Assembly: GCA_902728285.1 (NCBI GenBank) | Contig: CACVBU010000182.1 | Coordinates: forward strand, 201,748 to 265,747 | From: Clytia hemisphaerica | Taxonomy: Eukaryota; Cnidaria; Hydrozoa; Leptothecata; Clytiidae | Direction: 5' to 3' | DNA: 64,000 nt | Part shown: positions 10,911-21,894 of the stretch, one piece after another | Numbering within the stretch: position 1 is the stretch's first letter | Layout: every line of letters begins with the position of its first letter | Program-made: the position numbers and the translations under genes | Notes under the pieces: model-generated | Told to the model about the DNA's origin: nothing | What the model saw: only the letters and a program-made list of their open reading frames with translations | The model's database searches: none

Positions 10911-13120
10911 TGCGCTTCTGACGGCTATTTATATTGTACAAACTGCAGACCAGACTGTATTAAGAGAAAATCACAAAAGAGTGCTTGTTTCGAGCTCCAA
11001 CCCTAACCCTAACTGATAATAACCCAATTCCTAGCCAATCTGATAGCATACCACGTGCGTTTGCGTAGGGTAAAATGGCGAAATGCGAAAATCGAATTTG
11101 GCAAAAAAAATTTGAAAAATGACCCTACAAGATTTGACTATATCTTTTTATTCCATGAAGAGATTACTTTCAAATAAAAGATATATTAACAATGAATGGG
11201 TAAGCTTTCTAGAAATCCAAACATAAATTGCATAGCTTTTACCAAAAAATAGCACTTTAGGATCAGAAACAGTCAAAAACCACTTTTCCAATTTTCTTGC
11301 GATTACAGGAATTAATTCTTTTTGTTTGATCTGAAATTTTCAGTAGGGGTGGCCATCATGGTTCCCTTGCTCATATCAGGGGGGCCCGAGACGGGGGTAA
11401 GAGAATTAAAGTTTCTAAGTAAAATCTTAATTATCACCCAAAAAAGTGCCTTTTTTATGGCCATATCTTTTAAATAGATTGTCCCAGCCTTATCCCTCTT
11501 TCAGTAAAGCTTCCTATACCTTTTGTCCTTCAGAAAAACCAAAAATATTGGCCTTAATTGCTTGCTTTCAGTTCCTGTAGCCCGTAGTGTGACCCCCTAT
11601 ATTTCTATTTGTGACCCCCTGTATTTCGCGCGGGTTTTTTAATAGAGATGTCACATGACTCAAATCCCGCAGTCTTATAGACCCCTTTCATAATTTTTCA
11701 GCTTGTTTTGATTTTCTCGCTTAGTCTTCTTTTCTGTATGGTCTTTTTTAACAAAATCTGGAATAAAAGAGACAGAATTCGGAGGCAAAGTTGGAGGCAT
11801 ATTGCCTCTATCATCCAAATTTGTAATATATTTTATTTAGGCTAAACAAGGTAATCCAAAACATATGGACATCACATGAAAGGGGTCTATTGGACTAGAG
11901 AAAGCGTAAGTGAAATCGCGCGATCTGATTGGATGAAAAAAGACCGCGGGAGCTGGAAACGAATGGAATTCTCTAGAATTCTCATTCCAAAACAAAATGG
12001 CGGCGAGAAAACCACGTCTTTTGCTTTGGACGAAAGGTTGTAAATTCTGGTTGATTTTAAGGTTTTATCTTATCTTATCTCATTTACTTTAATTAGTATA
12101 GGCTTCTTCAATGTTTGGGGAAGGTAAGTCTGTAAAAGTTATTTGTTTTTCGGTGGAAAAAAGTGTTTAAAAAAGCATTTTTTGTGCTCTAAGGTTTATT
12201 TTTCTTCGCAAATTTTTGTCTTCATCTTAAATAGATGAACGAGTATTTGACTGATGCTTATGATTTTTTCATAGAACATAGTAAAACTATTCAGGAACTT
12301 AGACCTTTTTACAGAATTTCAAAAAATCTGTTAGTTCTGGAGATATATTGAAAAGTTTAGACATGGGTAGTTTGCGTTTGTGTTTCGCGTTCCCAAACCA
12401 AACGCACGTGATACGTAACCACACCCAAACCACACCCATACCCAACCCTATCTACCAGGTCGCCTGCAGGTCCTGACACTATTCCCGCATACCGGATCCG
12501 AAAAATAGATACATGTCTTTCGTCTTTATGAAGAAGCAAGCCTTCACTGTTGGAATACCGGTTGTTGAAACACTTGTGGCTACCAAACCGAGAAAATTTT
12601 CGTGGCTTCAAACCAAACCATTCAAGGTCATTTTGACAAAATCATCGGTTTTAAGATGTGATTTATATAGCAAATTTTCAATATAGCAAAACTGCTTGGG
12701 TTCGCGCGCACTCATAAATTCACTTCACAATAATCAAATAACCTGATTTGAATTTCCTTTTTTGATTGATTTGCCAACAAGTTTTGTCTATGATTGCAAG
12801 TATCTGGGCTCGTGTATTGGTTGAGTTGACATTTCACAGGTTAAGGTGAGGTTGAGGTAGGTTGAAAAACGTTGAATGAAAACTGGAAAACTTTGAAAAT
12901 AATTCCCAAAAAAACAGTTGAGTGAAGTAGATGCAGCTCGCACACCATTTTGATCACATCTTTGAAACATTCTTCAAAACCTGTTTGCATGTATTTGAAG
13001 CATCCTGAAAATAGAAATATGATTTCTCGACGGAACCGATTTTCATTACATCATTGTTTTCATGAAACTGAAAGCAGTCAATTTTTTAAAGCACTCAGTC
13101 GGTTCGACTTGTAAGAAATA
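10911..13120. other. Repeat-rich intergenic stretch, no gene seen
   Basis: Contains a short inverted-repeat element (11677-11890) and a segment near 12360-12600. That segment shares AAACGCACGTG with 5566-5577, and GAATACCGGTTG and ACACTTGTG with the foldback loop near 9990-10010. A short ATGGCGGCG-start ORF at about 11997 has no supporting context. No exon of a recognised gene. Confidence 0.5.
11677..11890. mobile_element. MITE with ATAGACCCCTTTCAT ends
   Basis: ATAGACCCCTTTCAT at 11677 is repeated in inverted orientation at 11876-11890. No ORF. The terminus resembles AATAGACCTTTTCATAAATT of the TLK-intron element at 61496-61692, so the two probably belong to one family. Confidence 0.6.
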
Positions 13121-13129
13121 ATGCAATCT

Positions 13130-15632
13130 GTAACCAGAGGATTAGGTACTCATCAAGCAGATACAGAGTTTGTATTACGATCAACTTTTTTTCGATAATC
13201 TAGCGGAGTTGAACTCAGCTGTACATCAGCATTTATTTCAAGAAATATCAAAACGAAACAAAGTGCTAAGCAAAATTTTTCTAGTAATGATGATAAACCA
13301 GAACCACGTTCCAAATTCAACGCTTTGAATTTCTTCTCAGATGAAATTGATTGGAATAAGTTAAAGGAAGATTTGAATCAAATTGACTGGGATGTAAAAC
13401 TTAACAGTGATGATCCACAAGAAATTCTTGAAAGTATCAATCAAATATGTTTGGACGTATGCAGAGGACGAATACCAATCAGAACAACCAAAGATACCAG
13501 GAAGAAATCAAAAGTTGAAAGATATCGCCGATCTCTTACGAAAAGAAGAAGAAAAATTACAAAGCAATTTTTAAAATGCACGTCCCAATCAAGAAGACTA
13601 AATAACAAAGGAACTTTTGACAATTGAAAAGGACTTACAAAAATCGTTTAGGGATTCCAAGTGTTATGTTGAAATATAGCAATCAATTCCATAAAGAAAA
13701 ACTCAAAATATTTCTTTGCTTATGCGAGAAAGAAAGCAAAGATAAAAACGAAAATTGGCCCTCTGCTGAACACAAATGGTGAATTGACGCAACGAAGCAA
13801 AGAAATGGCTGAAATTCTGTCAAGACAATATGTTTCCGTCTTCAGTGCACCAAAACCATTCGATATAATACAGAGTGAAAATGATGAAGTCAACGTAGAT
13901 ATCATTTTCAGATCTACAAGTTACAGAAGATGATTTAATAAAAGCAATCAACGATCTGTCCCAAACTGCAGCACCAGGTCCCGATGGTTTCCCTGCAACC
14001 TTTCTCAAACAATGCAAAGAAGAACTTTCTATTCCTCTTTGTATCCTCTGGAGACAAAGTTTGGACAAAGGGATTGTCCCAGACGAACTTAAAAGATGCA
14101 CAATCACACCAATCCACAAAGGAGGTAGCAGATCACTGGCATCAAATTATAGACCAGTAGCCCTAACATCCCATGTCATCAAGATATTTGAAAAAGTACT
14201 CAGAGCACATATTGTTAAGCACATGGATGAAAATAATCTGTTCAATCCCAATCAACATGGATTCAGAAGCGGGCGTTCATGTTTGAGTCAGCTTTTGGAA
14301 CAATATGACCTGATACTAAATATATTGGACGAAGGTGCTAATGCGGATGTTGTGTACCTAGATTTTTCAAAGGCTTTTGACAAAGTAGACCATTCAATTG
14401 TCCTACGAAAAATAAAGAAACTAGGAATAGATGGAAAATTATTACAGTGGCTAAAGTCCTTCCTAACAGAGAGAAAACAATCAGTGCTAGTGAATGGTGT
14501 CACTTCTGAATCACAACAGGTCATTTCAGGAGTCCCTCAAGGTAGTGTTTTGGGACCTTTGATTTTCCTCATATTGATTGGGGATATTGACAAGGAAGTG
14601 GTGCACAGCTTTCTCAAATCCTTCGCTGATGACACTCGCGCCACAAAGGAAGTCAAAACTCTAGAAGATGCTGTCCTACTTCAAAAAGATCTTGATAGAA
14701 TATATAAATGGACGGATGACAACAACATGAAGCTGAATGATATAAAATTTGAACTCTTGCGCTATGGAAAGAACCATGAGATCAAGACTCAAACAAGCTA
14801 TACATCACCGTCTGGTGTTGAGATTGAAAACAAAGATGTTGTGAAAGACCTTGGAATCCTTATGGACAGTAATTGCACATTTCAGAAGCAAATTACTGCA
14901 GTAATCGAAAAGGCTAAAAACTTAACATCTTGGATCCTGAGAACTTTTTCTTCACGATCTTTAAATTGTATGACCGTACTATATAAATCATTGGTGATAC
15001 CAATATTAGAATATTGCTCCGTTCTGTGGAGCCCAAATGCAGTTGGTCTCATTCAGAGACTTGAAGATATTCAAAAATCCTTCTTACGAAAGATAAATGG
15101 CACCCCAAAGAATTATTGGGAGTGTCTAAAACAGACAAAAATTTACTCACTTCAAAGGCGAAGAGAACGCTACAGAATAATGTACGTCTGGAAGGTGATG
15201 GAAAAGATTGTACCTACTGTAAATGGTATCAAAACCACTGAAAACCCCCGGCTGGGCCGGATGTGTACACTATCAATTCCAAAGAACCAAACATCAAAAT
15301 TTAGAGACAGCACACTTGCAGTGCAAGGTGCAAAACTTTTTAATGCTATGCCAAAGAGCATCAGAAACCTTAAAAACATTTCTATCGATAAATTCAAAAG
15401 AGCCCTGGACACACACCTTAAGTCTATCCCAGATGAACCCCAGATCCATGGATATACTGGGTGCAGGAGAGCTAATTCCAATTCAATAATTGACATGAAA
15501 AATATCTGCTGAGATTCTTTTTCTCTCGACAGATTGATCACACAGAGGCGTGGTTCACCAAGAACCTTACCTGAAGCAGGATGCTCGAACAACCACACAA
15601 GTAACAAGTAACAAGTAACACAAGTAAGTAAT
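13130..15632 (+). mobile_element. CR1/L2-like LINE copy with nearly full RT ORF
   Basis: A non-LTR retrotransposon copy. The 5' part is decayed: an open stretch at 13325-13627 gives the linker after the endonuclease (FFSDEIDWNKLKEDLNQIDW), then frameshifts. The RT frame is open from about 13909 to 15512. Motifs in order: APGPDGFPATFLKQ, NYRPVALTSHVIKIFEK, QHGFRSGRSC, YLDFSKAFDKVDH, SGVPQGSVLGPLIF (14526-14567), SFADDT (catalytic aspartates, near 14620), and the C-terminal ILEYCSVLWSP and LQRRRERYRIMYVWK. The endonuclease domain is missing or unreadable. The 3' tail is a short AAGTAAC repeat (15599-15632), the kind of microsatellite tail seen in CR1/L2 elements. It is probably dead, but younger than the copy at 6994-8928. 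Confidence 0.88.
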
Positions 15633-15769
15633 CTTGCAAAATTGTCTTAACTATGACCAAACAAAGTGGGATGTATTCAAAAATAAAGAGTTTAAGCACT
15701 TCTTCTTCTATGATTTGTGGTCTCATTTCATTCTGAATTGTTGTATTTATCCAGACGCCCGCGCTCGGT

Positions 15770-16765
15770 GCGGCGATGGCTCAAGAGGGATAGAGGACTG
15801 GTTTCCAAATCTGAAGGTCTTTCTTAGGACGACCCTCGACATGGCCCGAGAATTCTCGGGCCTCTTCGGGCCGTGTTCGGGCCGAGAGACCCTATCAATT
15901 CTTTTGGCCCGAACATGACCCGAGTCATTCGGGCCATGTTCGGGCCATGTTAAATGTTAAATTGATTCAGCATGTCCAGTCAAACAAAATAGTACAAAAT
16001 AAGATTTGTCTGTTTTGTTTAATATCGCTCAAAAAAACTTTACGAGCTTCCCGTGGACACGCTTCAGTTTAAAACCAGGACCAGTTTACTAGCAAATATT
16101 TCCACCCTAAGTATATTTATAACTATGTTTTCATACCAAATAAGACATTTAATATTTATATGAATTTACAACATTCATATATTTAATATAATCAAGAGAA
16201 ACCAAGTTTTTCTCAAAGAAAATGTTAAAAAAATTCAGTCCTGAAATGGGGGGGGGTTCATGGTTGGCGGAGGAGCAGAATCGGCCCTTTTTTCGGACGG
16301 AGTGGCGGAATTTGGCGAAAATTTAGAATTACGGAAATTGGGGTCTCTGACGGAGACGGAATTTAGCAAAAAAATTTGCGGAATTTCGGAATTGGTAAAA
16401 GATATTCAAAATTTGCGGAATTTTCGACAAAAATATTGAATTTCAAAGGAATTTTCGGTGACGGAATTTTGGTTCAATTTAAGACGGTTTGACGAAAATT
16501 GGAGAAAAAATTGGCGGAATTGCGGAATCGGGTACCCCCTGAAACCCCCCTGAAATTACAAGCCTGTTTAAATCATGTTTTCAAAAATTGGCCCGAGTGT
16601 GGCCCGTGCGTGGCCCGCGTGTGGCCCGAACACGGCCCGAATTCTCGGGCCATACTCGGGCTTTACGCGAATTCCAATAAAAGTTTTGGCCCGAGAATTC
16701 TCGGGCCATGTCGAGGGTCGTTTCTTAGGTGGTGGTTCGAATCCCACTACTGGGTGCGAAAATTA
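15770..16765 (+). repeat. tRNA-derived SINE split by a hAT-like element
   Basis: The head GCGGCGATGGCTCAAGAGGG (15770, A-box-like) and the B box GGTTCGAATCCC (16734-16745) are about 60 bp apart once 15829-16721 and one TTCTTAGG copy are removed. That is tRNA-like spacing. The 3' limit is uncertain; AG-rich sequence up to about 16900 may be its body. Confidence 0.6.
15829..16721. mobile_element. hAT-like element with 8-bp duplication TTCTTAGG
   Basis: Termini ACGACCCTCGACATGGCCCG (15829) and the perfect complement of that end at 16721. The flanks repeat TTCTTAGG at 15821-15828 and 16722-16729. It is 893 bp with GGCCCGA-rich subterminal regions. An internal G-run segment (about 16235-16565) is rich in GCGGAATT-type repeats and may itself be an insertion. 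No transposase. Confidence 0.87.
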
Positions 16766-16924
16766 GACTGGTCGAAATTGATGGACAAATGATTGACAGG
16801 TATGAAAACTTGAAACCAAGTCTCAGAAACTCAGAAACTCAGACAGTCAGAAAAGAGAAAGACAGGATATCAGAGCAGCCTAGACAAATGTTAAATTTTC
16901 TTTCAGAAAAAAGACTATAATTTG

Positions 16925-17955
16925 TTTACCTTTATCCTTGCAGCTTCCCAACATCCAAGCTCTCAAACATCACAAGCCAAATGAAATTACTTTCGATTTC
17001 CCGTAGAAATTATGCGATGAAAAATCTGGGGGTCAATAAATGAAGACTTTCTTTTCCGCACAAGTTATCTTTCCTTATAACGAATTATTACTTTTCAATA
17101 TAATTGTTAAATATAATTTTTAATTACAAAAATATTTTACATTGTATTTTAAGTTTGAAAAAGTCGATTCTACTTAGTTCTTTGTTTTCATGTCTAACCC
17201 TCGTCTCAAAAGAAGTCCCAGAATCCCGAGATTTTGGCAGTCGGGCGTTCAAAACAAAGGCGTTTTTATTTTCCGCCCACTTACGAAATTTTCTTTAAAA
17301 TAGGCATTTAAAATATCAAATTTAAAAATAATTGTATAACACCTTATTTTCTACCGTATAGTCCTTCTTCTAAAACGAAAAAACAAAATAAATACACTAG
17401 AAAAATAAAGAAATTACGAGTGTTATCAAGCCACCCAAAATGAACTTTCATTTGTCGCGCGTCATTGGATTGTTATACGTCACGATCTATTGTCAACCAT
17501 TGTCCAATCCCGTAAGCGATTGAAATGCTATCAGTAATAATCTGAGAAAGAGAACAATAACATTATGACATCACACAAATAAATTACGCTGGGGAAGTCC
17601 GCGAGGACAACACGCGGTCTTAACTTTTTTCCCTCGTAAGTTTGGGGGGAAAACGAAAGTACTCTATATTTTACGTATTGGGAAGTGTAAGAAAGATTTA
17701 CAAAATAGAAAAGTTTCGTTTTGGGGTAAAGAATCAGTATTGTGAATTTAAGCGAGTTTCTATTTTGCAATTTTTCTACAGAGCCAAATAAAGATTTTTT
17801 CTATTGTTCTTGCTCGATTGCCTGACTCTAAGGATAAGTTCCGTAGGTATGAGGCTATCGAGACAAAATGTGACGAATTTGCGCGGAAACAAAATTTAAC
17901 ATTTGTCTAGGCTGCAGAGATAGGATCATATTTTGGAGGTTTGTATCTTACGTTT
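16925..17955. other. Intergenic, no gene seen
   Basis: A+T-rich sequence with no ORF supported by motif, splice sites or a repeat partner. I see nothing definable here. Confidence 0.5.
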
Positions 17956-17960
17956 TCCTA

Positions 17961-18972
17961 GGATCGATCATCGGAACGGCTCGATGCACGATGACGGATC
18001 GATATGTGATCGATGGATTACTTAACGATCCGGATAGGAGATCGATGGAAGATTCAGCCATTGAGTATCGATCCTTCGTTGATCCATTATCGAGCTAGTA
18101 TTTCAATCCAATATACCGATTCGTCATCGATCGTTAATCGATTCGTCATCGATCATTAATCGATTTGTTATCGATCTTAAATCGAGTATGACAGTTACAT
18201 CAAAATGCCTCGAAAATGTCAATATGAAAATTGCGTAATCAGAGAACGTATGTCTCGCTCATTATAAAAAGGCCAAAACAAACTTTCAATAATTGGATTG
18301 TAACATTGAGTTAAGTCTCTTTTGTTAAGTCACCAGGGGGTAAATAAAACAGACCTTGATACATTTATAGTTCGTTTCAACTTGACAATTCATTTATTAA
18401 AACTCAGCCTCCTAAATATTTGGGGTAGGTAAAACATGTACAAAGAAATTCATACTTTTCCAACCCGGCGAATCTTTAAAAAAGAAGCGAACAATAAAAT
18501 ATAATTACCCTTTCCAAATAAACCTCTTCGGTGGCGAGCGTAGTCTACTCTGACGTAATTGTAAAATTTATGTGATGGGAGTTTGACATAGTGATGTAAT
18601 GTTGTTTGGGGAATTATGAAGTTCTCTGGAATTTCGATTGCATTTATTCAGGTTGATTTTTTATTACTTCTAATGGTACTTTTTCTAACGAGTTTGATTA
18701 CTCTGTTCTCACACTTATGTCTTCTTTTTTTTGCGTCCTTTTCCGTGATTACTTTTATTTATATTTTTAAAGACAGGTAATAAGGCATATTGATGTAACT
18801 GTATGAGTCGATAGGGTCGATAAGATCGATAAGATAATAGATCGATGATAGATTGATAACTAATCATAAGCTTAAAAAAATCTTCTATCCTCTATCGATC
18901 TCCTATCCGGATCGTTAAGTAATCCATCGATCACATATCGATCCGTCATCGAGCCGTTCTAATGACCAATCC
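17961..18972. mobile_element. TA-flanked element rich in ATCGAT
   Basis: Inverted arms of about 95 bp. The left arm starts GGATCGATCATCGGAACGGC and the right arm, read inward from 18972, starts GGATTGGTCATTAGAACGGC. Both continue through GATCGATATGTGATCGATGG-type sequence. TA lies at 17959-17960 and 18973-18974. Just inside the left arm are several ATCGAT-containing repeats (18110-18185). It is 1012 bp with no transposase. Confidence 0.75.
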
Positions 18973-19038
18973 TATCGAATCGAGCGCAGACGTCTGGATT
19001 TATCAGTTGGGTGTTTAGCGAGAGGAATTTGATGTTCT

Positions 19039-20638
19039 CCAGGGGATGTCAATCGAAAAATTCGATTACCGAATCAATCGAACTTAATCGAAACCAATCG
19101 AATGATTGATTTTCGATTAGCCGAATTGATCGAACGCCAATCGAATTTCACATCTTTTTTATTATTGGATTCAATTACCGTTCGATTAGTTTCGATTAGC
19201 TTCTTCGATTACATATACTTTTCGATTGATTTGATTAGGCGGCAATCACAAATATTTTCGTTTCGCGTCGCCCGACCGACTCTCGAAAATTGAGTAGAAT
19301 TGAGTCAGTGAGTCGGTGAAATTGTCGGACTTTTTCTGTCAATGACCTTTCCTTCGTTCAAAAATTTTATTATTGCTGATTTTTTGCAAGCAATTTCTAG
19401 CGCATTCACAGCATTTTGACTTTGTTTATCATTACATGCGCCATTTTGGGGTCGGAGGTCACAGTGTTCAAAGGTCATAATTTTAAACCACCCATTACAC
19501 GCGGTTGTTTTGGCTGCTGGCTGGCTGGCAGTTTCCTCCAAGAATACACTCCAAAAATGGATAGAAAAATGGAAACCCGAAAATTTTTACGACCGACCAA
19601 ACGACTCACTTTTTAGACCCAACGAGGACGCGAAATGAAGATATTTGTGATTGCTGCCTTCTTATTCGATTAATGTTCGATCAATTCGATTTATGTTCAA
19701 TTGGCATTCGACGGATTTTGTTCCGTTTTTTTTGTAATTTCGATTTTTGTGGTTCCGTATTTCCTCTATACCGTCGCCCTGTTTTAAGCGCCTCCCTTAA
19801 TATAAGAGCTGCACCTTAATCTCAAGTTTCGAAATAAGCGCCTTCCCCAATAAGCCCCGTCATCCAATAACCGCCAGATTGATCGAGTGCGGCTCGCATA
19901 TTACGTGGGAACCAACCCCACAGAACTATCTCAGTAGTAATAATTAAAGACACTCCAGAAATATAAATAAAATCTTAAGCTCAAAATTAGCGCTGAAATA
20001 GGATACAAACGGTATTTCGGAATTGCAGAATTCACCCTTGTTTTCTTCGGAATTTTGGAAATCAGGCAAAATTTCTTTGGTATTTCAGAATTCTGATATT
20101 TTTTCAGTATCGGAAATCCATGAATTTTTGCTTTCAAATATTGGTATTATAAGTTTTTTATCCCCCTTTTTCGGAATTCATTACATACATGAAAAATCAA
20201 AAATGAAACATTAGTCGAAACAAGAAAAAATACCCCAAAAAATCGGTATCGGAGTGGCAGGAATTTTTAAAAATTTGGCAAAAACGTTCAGTATTTCGGA
20301 AATCACAAACTCCTTACGCCCCCCCAGAGGGCTTTTACGCTCGAAGTTGGTCAAACGTTAATCGAAGTTGATCGACCATTAATTGAAGTTGATCGAACGT
20401 TAATCGAAGTTGATCGAACGTTAATTGAGGTTGATCAAACGTTAATTGAAGCTCATCAAACTCAATCAAACTGAATCAAAACCAATCGAATTTCACATGT
20501 TTTTCGGTTTCGATTAGAATTCGATTGGCGTTCGATCAATTTGGCTAATCGAAAATCAATCATTCGATTGGATTCGAGTAAATTCGATTAATTCGATTGG
20601 TTCGATTGGCAATTGAACGTTCGATTGACATCCCCTGG
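19039..20638. mobile_element. hAT-like element, CCAGGGGATGTCAATCGAA ends
   Basis: Long imperfect TIRs of about 130 bp start CCAGGGGATGTCAATCGAA at 19039 and end with the inverted copy at 20638. TGTTCT is repeated at 19033-19038 and 20639-20644. The CAGGGG end is typical of hAT elements, though an 8-bp duplication would need two mismatches. Arms and interior are full of TTCGATT/AATCGAA motifs. A second element (19237-19659) is nested in it. A weak relative may be at about 178-340. Confidence 0.75.
19237..19659. mobile_element. Nested inverted-repeat element, AGGCGGCAATCACA ends
   Basis: The left end AGGCGGCAATCACAAATATT and the right end (19659, read inward AGGCAGCAATCACAAATATC) match over about 40 bp, then share GTTTCGCGTC or a near copy. 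Same family as 4889-5390. It lies inside the 19039-20638 element, so it inserted later. Confidence 0.7.
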
Positions 20639-20774
20639 TGTTCTGCATACCGTCGGATATCTCCGGCGTAGATTTGAGGTTTGAGATCTGCTGCCTCCAA
20701 CTTTTCCCAGTTAAGTTGGCGCAGCTCCGGGCGTATCATTCCCCTCCTTTCCAGATGTCGACTGCAAAAAATAT

Positions 20775-21890
20775 TTGATGCGACAAAATTTCATTATTCC
20801 TAACTGGTGCTTCCCATCTCCAACAAAGTTGAATTCCACTGTGAAATCAAGCTGCTTTCGCTTTCGGAATCAAAATGGCATGCGTGAAAATTCAAACGCG
20901 TTGGTTCGAGACGCGTCTAAAACGCAAATTTCTAAAACACCCTTGTAGCCACCCACTGCTTGAAAAAATGCCTGCCCCATTCGCAGACGTGATTGGAACC
21001 ATGTTTTTTACTTGAGGCGCGCATTTTGTCAGCCAAGATGTTATTTTTTATTCACTTTGAGTGTTTTGGATAGCTTGGCACAGGAAAAGAAGAAAATAAT
21101 GAGTTTTTAAGAAATAATGAACTTTTTTGAGCGGCGACTCAAGAGTATGCGGGCGGTCGATGGTAAACAGAACATCAAATTACGGGGGTTTTGTTATCTC
21201 TTTCTGGCTGCATTGATGCAGGATCTTTTTACATACTATTTTAGAACTAAAGAACTTTTCATGTTATTGAGCAACGAAAAATTGAAAAAATCATTTTTAA
21301 AAATCCAAAAAACCTTTTTCTCAATTCAATTTTACAACTTTCTAACACCTCTGACATCTTTGCCCTTATAAGGGCAACACATTTTGCTGATTCAGCAATT
21401 CATCGTTGAAAAAATTGCCGTTTTTGGCAATAATTGCCGAAAAGAGCAATAATTGCCGTTTTTATCTTAAAACACCCAACTGTTTATTGTTGGTTGGTCT
21501 TTTCAGACTTTTTTTACCATTTTTGTCCACTTTAAAGTCAGTCAGGGACTTCCTTTTGAATGACTGGTGGACTGCTGGTAAGTACCACAGGTTTTTTTTA
21601 AATAGGCGGGATACACATATAATAGTCAATATAGGGGGAGGTGCTGGGAGGTGAAATAAAAATGGGGGTTCAGGCTCCTCTGCTGCATTACGTAAACTTT
21701 TCTTTTGTGAATGAAGTTATATTAATAACTGTCAACTGCTCTAACTTGGGACAATTGGTCAAAACATGTGATTGTTGATATCTGGCCTGTATTTTCACTT
21801 TTTGTTTAAATCATCGCTTTGACAACAAATTTGTTTCAATACTTCAACCAAGTTTATCAATCAAACTTTCACCATCCCATACATGGGTGA
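20775..21890. other. Intergenic, no gene seen
   Basis: Only short ORFs with no recognisable motif or splice context. A 46-codon ATG ORF on the plus strand at about 20876-21016 overlaps sequence just upstream of the split exon, but has no support. Confidence 0.5.
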
Positions 21891-21894
21891 ATTG

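Larger units (their letters stand above)
18972..20761 (-). pseudogene. GC-rich exon-like ORF split by a transposon
   Basis: On the minus strand TATTTTTTGCAG is a good splice acceptor at 20762-20773. It is followed by an open frame at 20761-20639 (MIRPELRQLNWEKLEAAD and so on). A 1.6-kb element interrupts it. When the element and one copy of its TGTTCT duplication are removed, the frame continues without a break at 19032 and ends at a TAG at 18974-18972, 60 residues in all. The other two frames of the first half are closed. The segment is clearly richer in G+C than its surroundings. I do not recognise the family. It may be the last exon of a lost host gene or of an older transposable element. 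The TAG overlaps the TA target site of the neighbouring ATCGAT element. Confidence 0.5.

Noticed and set aside
10999-11016. Telomere-like CCCTAA repeats
   Set aside because: Only about two and a half units, too few for a telomeric tract or a clear interstitial telomere.
11997-12110. Plus-strand ORF starting ATGGCGGCG
   Set aside because: The start looks gene-like, but the frame has no family motif, no supported splice partner, and lies in repeat-rich DNA.
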